A DNA stretch of 64,000 bases from Streptomyces vietnamensis (GCF_000830005.1 NZ_CP010407.1:5522001-5586000), one strand, 5' to 3'. Positions 43,487 to 52,101 are shown, counted from the first letter of the stretch. Translations and numbers: made by a program. The notes: generated from the letters alone by a model not told the origin.

Positions 43487-43568
43487 GACGGCACGAAGGA
43501 GCCTCGGGAAGCAACAACCCGGTACCAGCCGAAACCCCGGCCAACAGGCCGGAACGACCAGACGAGGA

Positions 43569-43946
43569 ATGACCACCGTGCAACTCGAAGCGCACGCCCC
43601 GTCCGTACCGCCTTCCGAATCGAACTCCCTGCCCGGCCTCACGGAGGACCCCGCTTTGACCCCCCTCACCGCGCTCACCGCGCTCGACGACGCCATCGAG
43701 AACCTCGGCGTACCCGTACCCTGTCGCGCCTACGACCCCGAGGTCTTCTTCGCGGAGTCCCCGGCCGACGTCGAGTACGCGAAGTCCCTCTGCCAGACCT
43801 GCCCGCTCGTGGCGGCCTGCCTGGCGGGCGCCAAGGAGCGCCGCGAGCCCTGGGGCGTCTGGGGTGGCGAGCTCTTCGTCCAGGGCGTGGTCGTCGCCCG
43901 CAAGCGGCCCCGTGGCCGTCCGCGCAAGAACCCGGTCGCGGCATGA
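43569..43946 (+). CDS. wblC: WhiB-family regulator WblC (WhiB7)
   Basis: A 125-residue iron-sulfur transcription factor that switches on intrinsic antibiotic-resistance genes with the main sigma factor. Four cluster cysteines are in PCRAYDPEVFF, SLCQTCPLVAAC. The GVWGGE turn (EPWGVWGGE) binds sigma region 4, and the AT-hook RGRPRKN near the C-terminus contacts AT-rich DNA. These three features together identify WhiB7/WblC (SCO5190 in S. coelicolor, recalled). It is controlled by the leader described above. ATGA overlap with the next ORF. Confidence 0.95.
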   Translation: MTTVQLEAHAPSVPPSESNSLPGLTEDPALTPLTALTALDDAIENLGVPVPCRAYDPEVFFAESPADVEYAKSLCQTCPLVAACLAGAKERREPWGVWGGELFVQGVVVARKRPRGRPRKNPVAA

Positions 43947-44266
43947 GCGCCACCGGAACCATCGACCGCCCCCTCACGCACGATCCCCAGAAGCAGGCCC
44001 CGATGACCTCTTCCACCAGCGAGCCCGCCGGCTCCGCGACCCCAGTCTTCTCCCCCGCCGCCGCGCACACCGCGCGTCAGAACAGGACCCGTGAAATGCA
44101 ACTCGCCCCAGAAGCCCTGGCCCGTGCCCATATGCATGAGCGACAGCGTGAGGCCGAGGCGGAACGCCAGGCCGTGCGCCTGGTCGCCGCCCGGCGCATG
44201 CAGCGCCGCGCCGAGCGCGTCTCGCTGCGCGCCCGCCGCGCGCTCGCCATGGCCGTCATGCACTGA
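43943..44266 (+). CDS. Hypothetical basic helical protein downstream of wblC
   Basis: A 107-residue ORF whose ATG overlaps the wblC stop codon (ATGA). The N-terminal half is disordered. The C-terminal half is a strongly basic amphipathic helix (AHMHERQREAEAERQAVRLV, then ARRMQRRAERVSLRARRALA). A shorter version starting at MQLAPE (44096) is possible. Because it is translationally coupled to wblC it may be co-induced by antibiotics; function unknown. Confidence 0.6.
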   Translation: MSATGTIDRPLTHDPQKQAPMTSSTSEPAGSATPVFSPAAAHTARQNRTREMQLAPEALARAHMHERQREAEAERQAVRLVAARRMQRRAERVSLRARRALAMAVMH

Positions 44267-44284
44267 GCATCGCCGTGATGCCCT

Positions 44285-44320
44285 CCGCGGGGGCCGGTCC
44301 GAACGGACCGGCCCCCGCGG
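44285..44320 (+). terminator. Terminator of the wblC transcription unit
   Basis: A perfect 16-bp stem (44285-44300 with 44305-44320) with a GAAC loop lies 18 bp after the stop of the downstream ORF. Confidence 0.8.
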
Positions 44321-44351
44321 CGCGTTGCCCCCTCACGCCCCCACGCCGAGT

Positions 44352-44357
44352 TATCGT
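44352..44357 (+). promoter_or_regulatory. Candidate -10 element of leaderless zinc-ribbon gene
   Basis: TATCGT lies exactly 7 nt before the GTG at 44365, the leaderless spacing. Confidence 0.5.
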
Positions 44358-44364
44358 CGTCAGG

Positions 44365-44547
44365 GTGAACGAAGCCCGCGTCCCCCAGGAGCCCGTCACC
44401 TGCGCCCGCTGCGGCAGGACCGCCGACACCCTCCCGCTGACCTGGACCTGCTCCGTCGAGAACGGCCGCCGGGAGTACTTCTGCGAGGAGTGCGCCCGCG
44501 AGAACATCCGCTCCATCGAGGGCCGCCTCGACTCCTCCTGGTGGTGA
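44365..44547 (+). CDS. Small zinc-ribbon protein
   Basis: A 60-residue protein (VNEARVPQEPVTCARCGRTA) with two CxxC knuckles, CARC and CEEC, about 30 residues apart, typical of a zinc ribbon. The end is GRLDSSWW. The family function is unknown. The GTG is preceded by TATCGT at leaderless spacing. It is followed after 28 bp by the methyltransferase gene and could form an operon with it. Confidence 0.72.
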   Translation: MNEARVPQEPVTCARCGRTADTLPLTWTCSVENGRREYFCEECARENIRSIEGRLDSSWW

Positions 44548-44575
44548 GCCGCACCGCCTGTGATGGACTGCCGCC

Positions 44576-45247
44576 ATGGCAGCCCTCACGGATCGCGTCC
44601 TGCGCGCACTCGAACGGTTCAACGCCGCCCACCCCTGGGACCACAACGCCCACTACCACCGGTGGATCCTGCGGCAGCTGCCGCGCCGTCTCGACCGCGC
44701 CCTGGACGTCGGCTGCGGCAGCGGCGACCTCGCCCGGCTCCTCGCCACCCGCGCCACGGCCGTCCGTGCCGTCGACGCCGACCCGGCGATCGTCGCCCGC
44801 GCCCGCGAGCTGACCGCCCCGGGCACCCGGGTGACCTTCGCCGTCGAGGACGCCCTCGCCGACACCGGGGACGACGGCTCCCACACCGCCGTCACCTGCC
44901 TCGCGACCCTCCACCATCTGCCGCTCGCCCCGGCCCTCGCGCGGTTCCGGGACCGGCTGGCCCCCGGCGGAACCCTGGTCGTCCTCGGCCTGGCCCGCCC
45001 CGACACCGCCGGCGACCACCTCCTCGGCCTGCTCTCGATCCCCCTCAACGCCGCCACCGGTTGGCTCCGGAACCGGGGCCGCCCGGCGCCCCGGCCCGTG
45101 GCGATGACCGCGGCGACCCGCGACGCCGAGGAGACCCTGGCCGAGATCGCCCTCGTGGCGGGGAGGATCCTCCCCGGTGCCCGGATCCGCCGCCGGCTCT
45201 TCTGGCGCTACACCCTCGTCTGGCGCAAGCCCGACCCCGGCTCCTAG
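44576..45247 (+). CDS. Class I SAM-dependent methyltransferase
   Basis: A 223-residue methyltransferase. Motif I is LDVGCGSGDLARLL, motif II/acidic VRAVDADPAIVARA, then VTFAVEDALADT and VTCLATLHHLPL, and RDRLAPGGTLVVLGLARP in motif III. The C-terminal part is a variable substrate cap. No substrate is evident; the sequence resembles small-molecule or quinone-type methyltransferases. The stop overlaps that of the ABC1 gene on the opposite strand by 4 bp. Confidence 0.85.
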   Translation: MAALTDRVLRALERFNAAHPWDHNAHYHRWILRQLPRRLDRALDVGCGSGDLARLLATRATAVRAVDADPAIVARARELTAPGTRVTFAVEDALADTGDDGSHTAVTCLATLHHLPLAPALARFRDRLAPGGTLVVLGLARPDTAGDHLLGLLSIPLNAATGWLRNRGRPAPRPVAMTAATRDAEETLAEIALVAGRILPGARIRRRLFWRYTLVWRKPDPGS

Positions 45248-46593
45248 ACGGGATCCGGTTCCTCGAAGCCCGGGAGCCACTCGGCGAGTTCGCCCCGCAG
45301 GCGTACCGTCGCGTTCAGCTGGCACAGCACCCCGATGGTGCTCAAGGTCACACGGTGTATCAGCAGGTACGAGGGCGGCAGGTTCAGCTGCTTGCCCAAC
45401 TGGTGGGCGGGGGAGCGGGGGTCGGCGATCCGGGCCGCCTGGGTGCGCATCCAGCCGCGGGTGAAGACGAACGCCTCCGCCTCGGCCGGCTCGATGATCG
45501 GCAGCAGGTACTCCAGGACCGCGTCCGGGTCGAGCGCGACGGACTCCTTCACGAAGCCCTCCGCGCACAGCAGTTCGTAGACCGTCTCGGCCTCCCCGGT
45601 CACGGCCATCCGCAGACAGGTGCCGATCGTCTCCGGCAGGCCGCCCGGCAGCCGGTCCACGGTGCCGAAGTCGAGGACGCCAAGACGCCAGCCCTCCGGC
45701 CCCTCGTCCTCGTCGGCACCGGGCAGCAGCCGGAAGTTCCCCGGGTGCGGATCGGCGTGCAGCAGACCCGTGCGCGCCGGACCGGAGAAGAGGAAGCGGG
45801 CCAGGAGCTGGCCCGCCCGGTCCCGCTGCTCCTGCGTGCCGTCCGCGATCACCTCCGCCAGCGGGATCCCGTCCATCCACTCGGTCACGAGGATCTGGTC
45901 CGACTGGTGCACCACCGCGGGCACCACCACGTCGGGATCGTCCGCGAACTCCTCCGCGTGGATCCGCTGGGCCTCCGCCTCCAGGGCGTAGTCCAGCTCC
46001 TCGGAGACCCGGTCCCGCATCTCGGCGATCAGCGGCTTGATGTCCATGCCCGGGATGAGCGGACCGAGCAGCCGGGCGAAGCGGCTCAGCTGCGTCAGGT
46101 CCGAGAGCAGTGCCTCCCCCGCGCCCGGGTACTGCACCTTCACCGCGACCTCGCGCCCGTCGTGCCACACGGCCCGGTGCACCTGTCCGATCGAGGCCGC
46201 CGCGGCCGGCTTGTCCTCGAACTCCAGGAACAGCTCCCGCCACTCGGGGCCGAGGCGCTCCTCCAGGACCGCGTGCACCGTGCGCGTCGGCATCGGCGGG
46301 GCCGCGTCCTGAAGCTTCGTCAGCGCCGCCCGGTACGGCCCGGCGACCTCCTCCGGCAGGGCCGACTCGAAGACGGACAGGGCCTGACCCATTTTCATGG
46401 CCCCGCCCTTGAGCTCGCCGAGCACCTTGAACAGCTGCTCCGCCGTGCGCTGCTGGAGCTCGCGGGCGACGAGCTCCGCCGATCTGCCGCCGATCCGCTT
46501 GCCCAGACCCCAGGTGGCCCGGCCCGCGAAGCCCAGGGGCAACGCGGCCAACTTGGCGGTCCGGGTGACCGCCTTCCGGGGAAGATCAGACAT
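45244..46593 (-). CDS. ABC1/UbiB/AarF atypical kinase family protein
   Basis: A 449-residue protein of the ABC1 family. Visible: the ATP-site KMGQALSVFE (KxGQ motif), AAAASIGQVHRAVW, the Lys in EVAVKVQYPG, DPHPGNFRLL and VLDFGTVDRL. Such proteins are atypical kinases or ATPases, with roles in lipid and quinone metabolism. The homologue Rv3197 lies next to whiB7 in mycobacteria and has been linked to macrolide tolerance (recalled, not checked), and here it also sits beside wblC. GGAGGGG precedes the ATG at 46593. Confidence 0.88.
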   Translation of the reverse strand: MSDLPRKAVTRTAKLAALPLGFAGRATWGLGKRIGGRSAELVARELQQRTAEQLFKVLGELKGGAMKMGQALSVFESALPEEVAGPYRAALTKLQDAAPPMPTRTVHAVLEERLGPEWRELFLEFEDKPAAAASIGQVHRAVWHDGREVAVKVQYPGAGEALLSDLTQLSRFARLLGPLIPGMDIKPLIAEMRDRVSEELDYALEAEAQRIHAEEFADDPDVVVPAVVHQSDQILVTEWMDGIPLAEVIADGTQEQRDRAGQLLARFLFSGPARTGLLHADPHPGNFRLLPGADEDEGPEGWRLGVLDFGTVDRLPGGLPETIGTCLRMAVTGEAETVYELLCAEGFVKESVALDPDAVLEYLLPIIEPAEAEAFVFTRGWMRTQAARIADPRSPAHQLGKQLNLPPSYLLIHRVTLSTIGVLCQLNATVRLRGELAEWLPGFEEPDPV

Positions 46594-46634
46594 ACGCCCC
46601 TCCAAAACCCAGAGTGTCGTGCCGCGCAGGGCCG

Positions 46635-47918
46635 TTACCCCGCCATTGTGTCGTGCGCGTTGCCGGCCGCCGAGGTCCGCTCCCCTTCTGCTCCGCGCGC
46701 CGCCCCGCAGGGGCAGGCCGGGTGCGGTCTCAGCCGTTCCGACCGCCACTCGAGCAGCGGCAGTGACGTCTCCCAACGGGTGCCCGTGCTCGCCGGGAGG
46801 TCCCCGTCCAGGAAGGCCAGCGCGTGCGCGGCGGCCAGTCCCGCCACCGCCGTGGCGAGGCCGAGGTCGCAGGCGGGCAGCGGGTGCGGGGCGCCGGAGC
46901 GCCACTGGGCGAGGAGACGGGGCGTCACCGGGTCCCGGTCCGTCCGCTCCTCCTGGAGGCACCGCGCGCAGGCCGTGCCGCCGGGCAGGACGAGCGGCCC
47001 GACCGTCCCCGTCGCCTCCAGGACGCCCGCGTAGAGGTGAGGGGTGCCGGTGGTGATCCACGGCTCGGCGGGGACCGGATCGGGGACGTACGCGCCGAGC
47101 CCGTCCCGCGGCGTCACCACGACGAGTGACAACCCGGGCCCACCCCGACCTTCACCCGATCCGCCCGGGCCGCCACCCGGGCTGCCGCTTGGGCCGCCTG
47201 ATCCGCCCGGGCCGTGCGATCCGCCAGGGCCGCCGCTCGGGCCGTGCGATCCGCCGGTCCGCCCGGGCGCTCCGTGGCCGCCCCGCACTCCGGTACCACC
47301 GAGAGCCGCGCGGCCGGGCTCCCGGGTCCAGCGCCCCACCAGGCGCCGCGCCGCCGTAGCCCGGCGTTCGCCGACCGTCTCCGTCGGGAGCCCTCCCGGG
47401 GCCGTCTCCCAGGGTTCGACCCGGCCCGAGTCGAGGACCTCGACCGAGCCCACCCCCGCCGCCGCGAGCAGCGCCGCCACCGTCGCCCCCACCCGCCCCG
47501 CGCCGCGGACCTGGACGCGCAGGGCCCGTCGGGCCGCCAGGGTCCGGGACGCCCGCTCCGGCTCGGGGTGGACCACGGAGAGGGAGGCCAGGTCCGCGCG
47601 GAGCGGATCGAGGGCCACGTCCACCGCGCCGGCGGCCGGGCCCGCCTTCCCGGGCCGCCCGGTCGCGGCGTCCGTGAGGAGCCCGGCCGACTCGAGCCGG
47701 CCGAGGAGCGCCTCCAGCCGTCCGTCCGGGAGGCCGAGCGCCCGTGCCTCGGCCCTCAGCAGCGCGGTCCCGCGGGTGCCGTCGAGCAGCCCGAGCACCG
47801 CCCCCGTCTCCTGGCCGACCGGGCCGAGCACCACCGCGTGCGCGGGGGCGACGCCGAACTGGACGTACCGCAGATTCCGCCACGCCCTCCGCAGCGCCGG
47901 TTTCACCATCGGATGCAT
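46635..47918 (-). CDS. ThiF/E1-like adenylyltransferase with Gly-rich insert
   Basis: A 427-residue protein starting MHPMVKPALRRAWRNLRYVQ. A winged-helix-like N-terminal part precedes the ThiF core with VQVRGAGRVGATVAALLAAA (Rossmann glycine loop), LSLVVVTPRDGLGA, and zinc cysteines CARC and CPCG. A roughly 50-residue Gly/Ser/His/Pro-rich repeat (near residues 205-260) interrupts the core and is encoded by a GATCCGCC-rich minisatellite. E1-like enzymes adenylate ubiquitin-like or RiPP substrates; no precursor peptide or cyclodehydratase is nearby, so the partner is unknown. An alternative start is 8 residues upstream. Confidence 0.78.
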   Translation of the reverse strand: MHPMVKPALRRAWRNLRYVQFGVAPAHAVVLGPVGQETGAVLGLLDGTRGTALLRAEARALGLPDGRLEALLGRLESAGLLTDAATGRPGKAGPAAGAVDVALDPLRADLASLSVVHPEPERASRTLAARRALRVQVRGAGRVGATVAALLAAAGVGSVEVLDSGRVEPWETAPGGLPTETVGERRATAARRLVGRWTREPGRAALGGTGVRGGHGAPGRTGGSHGPSGGPGGSHGPGGSGGPSGSPGGGPGGSGEGRGGPGLSLVVVTPRDGLGAYVPDPVPAEPWITTGTPHLYAGVLEATGTVGPLVLPGGTACARCLQEERTDRDPVTPRLLAQWRSGAPHPLPACDLGLATAVAGLAAAHALAFLDGDLPASTGTRWETSLPLLEWRSERLRPHPACPCGAARGAEGERTSAAGNAHDTMAG

Positions 47919-48148
47919 TTCCCCGCCCCCGTTCGTCCCCATGTCCGTCCTCGACGTCCGTCCTCGCCCGTGACCGCATTCATGATCGACAGCGACATTC
48001 CGCCGCCCGAAGTGAGAATGCCCCGTCGCCGTGACCGGTGCCGAAAGTTGTCCACAGGCCAGGGGATTAGTCATTCAAATGGTGCGCGGTCGGGTCGGAT
48101 CGTTCCCGAAACCACTCCCGAGGCGGGACTTCCGCCGCCGGCAGCGGG

Positions 48149-48154
48149 TAACGT
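48149..48154 (+). promoter_or_regulatory. Candidate -10 element of leaderless YgjP-type gene
   Basis: TAACGT lies 7 nt before the GTG at 48162, the leaderless spacing. Confidence 0.5.
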
Positions 48155-48161
48155 CGGGGCC

Positions 48162-48737
48162 GTGCCCGCCGACCCACAGCGCAGCGTGACCAGCGAACCG
48201 CCCCGCGGGGCGGGGACGAGTGCGGTCGAGGTCCGCAGAAGCCCACGGCGGAGGAAATCCGTCTCGGCCTACCGCGAGGGCGACCGGACCATCGTGCTCA
48301 TCCCGGCCCGCATGTCGGAGGCGGAGGAGCGCCGTTGGGTGGGCGTCATGCTCGACAAGCTCGCCGCCCAGGAGAGCCGGAGCGTCCTCGGCGACCGTGA
48401 GCTCACCGAGCGGGCGCTGCACCTCTCGGAGCAGTACTTCGGCGGCCGGGCCCGCCCCGGCTCGGTCCGCTGGGTGACCAACCAGAACACCCGCTGGGGC
48501 TCCTGCACCCCCTCCGAGGGCAGCATCCGCCTCTCCCACCGGCTCCAGGGCATGCCCGAGTACGTCGTCGACTACGTCCTCCTGCACGAACTGGCCCACC
48601 TCCTGGTCCCCGGTCACGGTCCGCGGTTCTGGCGGCTCCTGGAGGCGTACCCCCGCACCGAGCGGGCCCGCGGCTACCTGGAGGGCGTGGTCGCCGCCGG
48701 ACGCCTGCCGCACCTTCCGGAGGCCCGCGAGGACTGA
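48162..48737 (+). CDS. YgjP/SprT-type zinc metallopeptidase (DUF45)
   Basis: A 191-residue cytoplasmic protein. The zinc site is HELAHLLVPGHGPRFW (about residue 142), with HELAH as the HExxH core and the following HGP supplying the third ligand. It is preceded by WVTNQNTRWGSCTPSEGSIRLS, diagnostic of the YgjP/DUF45 family. The N-terminal 35 residues are disordered. Peptidase activity is inferred; the substrate is unknown. It is divergent from the ThiF-like gene and followed by the AIM24 cluster on the same strand. Confidence 0.86.
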   Translation: MPADPQRSVTSEPPRGAGTSAVEVRRSPRRRKSVSAYREGDRTIVLIPARMSEAEERRWVGVMLDKLAAQESRSVLGDRELTERALHLSEQYFGGRARPGSVRWVTNQNTRWGSCTPSEGSIRLSHRLQGMPEYVVDYVLLHELAHLLVPGHGPRFWRLLEAYPRTERARGYLEGVVAAGRLPHLPEARED

Positions 48738-48881
48738 CGGCACCGCCACGCGCGCGTGCTCGGGTTTCCTGATTCCGTACCGAATACGACACCGGATACG
48801 ACCTCACCTGTCTCAATGTCGTGCCCAGCGGTTAGCCTGGCGCGAGCATTCGCCATTCGGGATGGGGGACGGTCGTTACGC

Positions 48882-50585
48882 ATGGCCAGGGAATTCCAAC
48901 GCGGCCACAAGGCCAAGATCAGTGATCTGACCGCGGGGACCGATCTGTACGTGGGCGTGCAGATCGCGGCGCCCGGACTGACTTTCGACATCAGCTGCTT
49001 CGGGCTCGACGCGGACGAGCGGCTCTCCGACGACCGCTACTTCGTCTTCTTCAACCAGCCGAAGTCGCCCGAGGAGTCCATCCAGCTGCTCGGCGCGCAG
49101 TCCGGTGACACCGAGTCCTTCCGCGTCACCCTCGACCGCATCCCCGCGAACATCCACAAGTTGTCGTTCACCGCGACGATCGACGGCGCCGGCCAGATGT
49201 CGCAGATCGGCCCCGGTCACCTGCGGATCGTGGCGGGCGGCGAGGAGGTCGCGCGGTACGCGTTCACGGGCGCCGAGTTCTCCACCGAACGCGCGGTGAT
49301 GCTCGGCGACTTCTACCTCAAGGACGTGTGGCGGTTCGCCGCCGTCGGCCAGGGCTTCGACGGAGGCCTGGAGGCGCTCCTGCGGAACTTCGGCGGCGAG
49401 GTCGCCGAGGACGAGCCGGCCGCCCCGCCGCAGCAGGCCGCGGCCCCCGGCTTCGCCCCGCCGCCGCAGGCCTCGGCGCCCCCGGCGTTCGGCGTCCCCG
49501 CCGCGCCCGCGCCGGCCCCCGCGCCCGCGCCGGCCCCCGCGCCCGCGTTCGGCGCGCCGCCGGCCCCGCAGGCGCCCGTCCCGCCCGTGCCCGTCCCGCC
49601 GGCGCCCATGCAGCCGGTCCACACGCAGCCGACGATGGTCGCGCCCCTGGCCCCGGCCCCCGTGCCGCCGCCCGCGCCGGCCCCCGCCCCTTACGGGCAG
49701 CCGCCGCAGCAGCCCTCGTACGGCCAGGTCCCGGGACAGCCGCCCGGCCAGTACCCCGGACAGGTCCCGGGCCAGTACCCCGGTCAGGGCCAGCCGCCGC
49801 AGGCCCCGTACGGGCAGCCGCAGCAGACGCCCCCCTACGGCCAGCCCGCCCCCGCCCCCTACGGGCAGCAGCCCCCGGCGTACGGGCAGCAGCCCGGCGT
49901 CCCGCAGGGCGTGCCGGCCACCGGCGCGGGCCTCGCCGCCGCGCTCGCGCCGTACAAGGAGACCGCCACCGGCGCCCGTTGGACCCCGCAGAACCAGCAG
50001 CTCATGCGGGTCGACCTCGCCATGGGCGGCGTCCCCGTCCTCGCCCGGCAGGGTTCCATGGTCATGTACCAGGGCAAGGTCGACTTCGGCTACAAGGGCG
50101 CGGGCTTCGCCGGCCGGATCGTCGGCAACGCCACCGGCCAGGAGATGCAGCTCATGCGCTGCACCGGCCGCGGCCAGGTCTTCCTCGCCGAGAACGGCGC
50201 GCACCTGCACCCGATCGAGCTCCAGGGCGACGGCATCTGCGTCTCCGCCGAGAACGTCCTCGCGTTCGACGAGTCCCTGCAGTACGAGGTCCGGCGCATC
50301 GAGGGCCACGGCATCCCCGGCGGCGCCCTGTTCACCATGCAGTTCCAGGGCACCGGCACCGTCGTCGTGAAGACCCACGGCGTCCCCGTCGTCCTGCCCG
50401 TCACGCCGACGACCTTCGCCGACTGCAACGCCGTCGTCGCCTGGTCGTCCGCGTCCCAGGTCATCCTCTCCAGCCAGGTCAGGCTGCGCCGCAACGCCTA
50501 CCCGGGCCACAGCGGGGAGACCGTGAACCTCCAGTTCCGGGGAGCCCCCGGCAACTTCATCGTCGTCCAGCCCTACGAGGTCTGA
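48882..50585 (+). CDS. TerD-AIM24 fusion protein
   Basis: A 567-residue protein. Residues 1-185 are a TerD domain (LTAGTDLYVGVQIAAPGLTF, DADERLSDDRYFVFFNQPKS), a calcium-binding family linked to tellurite and stress responses. A 170-residue Pro/Gln/Tyr/Gly-rich linker follows with PGQYPG and YGQPP repeats. The C-terminal 210 residues are an AIM24 (DUF124) beta-barrel (VPVLARQGSMVMYQGKVDFG). The first of three consecutive AIM24-type genes, 11 bp before the next. The TAGCCT at 48833 may be its -10. Confidence 0.88.
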   Translation: MAREFQRGHKAKISDLTAGTDLYVGVQIAAPGLTFDISCFGLDADERLSDDRYFVFFNQPKSPEESIQLLGAQSGDTESFRVTLDRIPANIHKLSFTATIDGAGQMSQIGPGHLRIVAGGEEVARYAFTGAEFSTERAVMLGDFYLKDVWRFAAVGQGFDGGLEALLRNFGGEVAEDEPAAPPQQAAAPGFAPPPQASAPPAFGVPAAPAPAPAPAPAPAPAFGAPPAPQAPVPPVPVPPAPMQPVHTQPTMVAPLAPAPVPPPAPAPAPYGQPPQQPSYGQVPGQPPGQYPGQVPGQYPGQGQPPQAPYGQPQQTPPYGQPAPAPYGQQPPAYGQQPGVPQGVPATGAGLAAALAPYKETATGARWTPQNQQLMRVDLAMGGVPVLARQGSMVMYQGKVDFGYKGAGFAGRIVGNATGQEMQLMRCTGRGQVFLAENGAHLHPIELQGDGICVSAENVLAFDESLQYEVRRIEGHGIPGGALFTMQFQGTGTVVVKTHGVPVVLPVTPTTFADCNAVVAWSSASQVILSSQVRLRRNAYPGHSGETVNLQFRGAPGNFIVVQPYEV

Positions 50586-50596
50586 GGGAGCCCGTC

Positions 50597-51277
50597 ATGA
50601 ACCAGCAACTCGCGGGCTACGCCCCGACCCCCGTCGCGGCCCGGATGGAGAACCACGGCCGCACCATGCTCAAGGTCGCCATGGCCTCCGGCCAGGACCT
50701 GTACGCCCGGACCGGCTCGATGGTCGCCTACGAGGGCTTCATCAGCTACGAGCCCAACCCGCCCGCCGTCCGCCAGGTCGCCCAGCAGTGGGCCACCGGC
50801 GAGGGCGCGCCCATCATGAAGTGCTCCGGCGACGGACTGCTCTACCTCGCCGACTACGGCGCCGACGTCGTCGTCATCAACCTCCAGAACGACTCGATCT
50901 CGGTCAACGGCACCAACGTGCTCGCCTTCGACGCCCACCTCCAGTGGGGCGTCGAGCGGGTCAAGGGCCTCGCCAAGTTCGCCGGCCAGGGACTGTTCAA
51001 CGTGGAGATCGCCGGCACCGGCTGGGTCGCGCTCACCTCGCGTGGCACGCCGATCGTCGTCGACTGCGGCCGCGGCGAGGACGAGACGTACGTCGACCCC
51101 GACGCGCTCGTCGCCTGGTCGCCCGCGCTCAAGGTCAAGGGCAAGCGCAGCTTCAAGGCCTCCTCCCTCATCGGGCGGGGCAGCGGCGAGGCCTACCAGA
51201 TGGCCTTCTCGGGCCAGGGCATCGTCGTCGTACAGCCGAGCGAGGACAGCACCGACCGCCTGCGGGTCCGGGGCTGA
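50597..51277 (+). CDS. AIM24 family protein, second copy
   Basis: A 226-residue stand-alone AIM24 domain (MNQQLAGYAPTPVAARMENH). Segments DLYARTGSMVAYEGFISYEP and LLYLADYGADVVVINLQNDS match the family pattern of paired beta sheets. Its relative in yeast is a mitochondrial protein, but bacterial members have no proven role. The gene lies 11 bp after the TerD-AIM24 gene and 19 bp before the third copy. The three proteins are divergent in sequence, so they are old duplicates. Confidence 0.85.
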   Translation: MNQQLAGYAPTPVAARMENHGRTMLKVAMASGQDLYARTGSMVAYEGFISYEPNPPAVRQVAQQWATGEGAPIMKCSGDGLLYLADYGADVVVINLQNDSISVNGTNVLAFDAHLQWGVERVKGLAKFAGQGLFNVEIAGTGWVALTSRGTPIVVDCGRGEDETYVDPDALVAWSPALKVKGKRSFKASSLIGRGSGEAYQMAFSGQGIVVVQPSEDSTDRLRVRG

Positions 51278-51296
51278 GGGGGAGCGAGAACACACC

Positions 51297-52052
51297 ATGC
51301 AGAGCCCGCTTTTCAACCACGCCGAACAGCAGAGCCAGGAGCGGTACGTCATCCAGAACCCGCAGCTCCTGCGGGTCAGCCTCACCGGGCAGGACGACGT
51401 CCTCGCCCGCAAGGGCGCCATGGTCGCGTACCAGGGACTCATCGACTTCGACGGCGAGTACCAGACCCCGAACCAGCGGCGGGCCCGCGCCCGCACCGGT
51501 GAGGGCCTGGACCTGATGCGCTGCTCCGGCCAGGGCACGGTCTACTTCGCCAACCTCGCCCAGCACGTCCACATCGTGGAGGTCGAGCAGGACGGCCTGA
51601 CCGTCGACAGCGCCTACGTCCTGGCGCTCGACTCGACCCTCCACACCGAGGTCATCGCCGTCGACAGCCAGTACGGCGTCTCCGGCACCGGCAAGTACCA
51701 GCTCAACATCTCCGGCCGCGGCAAGGTCGCCCTGATGACCTCCGGGCAGCCGCTGATGATGCAGGTCACGCCCGAGAAGTACGTGAGCGTCGACGCGGAC
51801 GCCATCGTCGCCTGGTCCACCGGGCTGCGCGTCCAGATGCAGGCGCAGACGACCAACTCCAGCGTCATGCGCCGCCGCGGCAACACGGGCGAGGGCTGGG
51901 AGCTCAGCTTCCTCGGACAGGGCTTCGCCCTCGTCCAGCCCAGCGAGGTCATGCCCCCGCAGAACGCCGCCATCGGACAGGGCATCGCCGCCCAGTTCGG
52001 CGCCGGCCAGCACGGCGCCCACGCCCAGAACCAGAACAACGCCTGGAACTGA
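51297..52052 (+). CDS. AIM24 family protein, third copy
   Basis: A 251-residue AIM24 protein (MQSPLFNHAEQQSQERYVIQ). VLARKGAMVAYQGLIDFDGE and LGQGFALVQPSEVMPP match the other two. The C-terminus carries a glutamine/asparagine-rich tail (HGAHAQNQNNAWN). It ends the three-gene unit, with a terminator after it, and the ATG has GGGGAGCG upstream. Confidence 0.85.
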   Translation: MQSPLFNHAEQQSQERYVIQNPQLLRVSLTGQDDVLARKGAMVAYQGLIDFDGEYQTPNQRRARARTGEGLDLMRCSGQGTVYFANLAQHVHIVEVEQDGLTVDSAYVLALDSTLHTEVIAVDSQYGVSGTGKYQLNISGRGKVALMTSGQPLMMQVTPEKYVSVDADAIVAWSTGLRVQMQAQTTNSSVMRRRGNTGEGWELSFLGQGFALVQPSEVMPPQNAAIGQGIAAQFGAGQHGAHAQNQNNAWN

Positions 52053-52060
52053 GTACGGGA

Positions 52061-52092
52061 GAGGGGGCGGCCGCCACGGCGACCGCCCCCTC
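52061..52092. terminator. Bidirectional terminator between AIM24 and NUDIX genes
   Basis: GAGGGGGCGG (52061-52070) pairs with CCGCCCCCTC (52083-52092) around a 12-nt loop, between the convergent genes. Confidence 0.75.
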
Positions 52093-52101
52093 CGCCATGC
52101 C

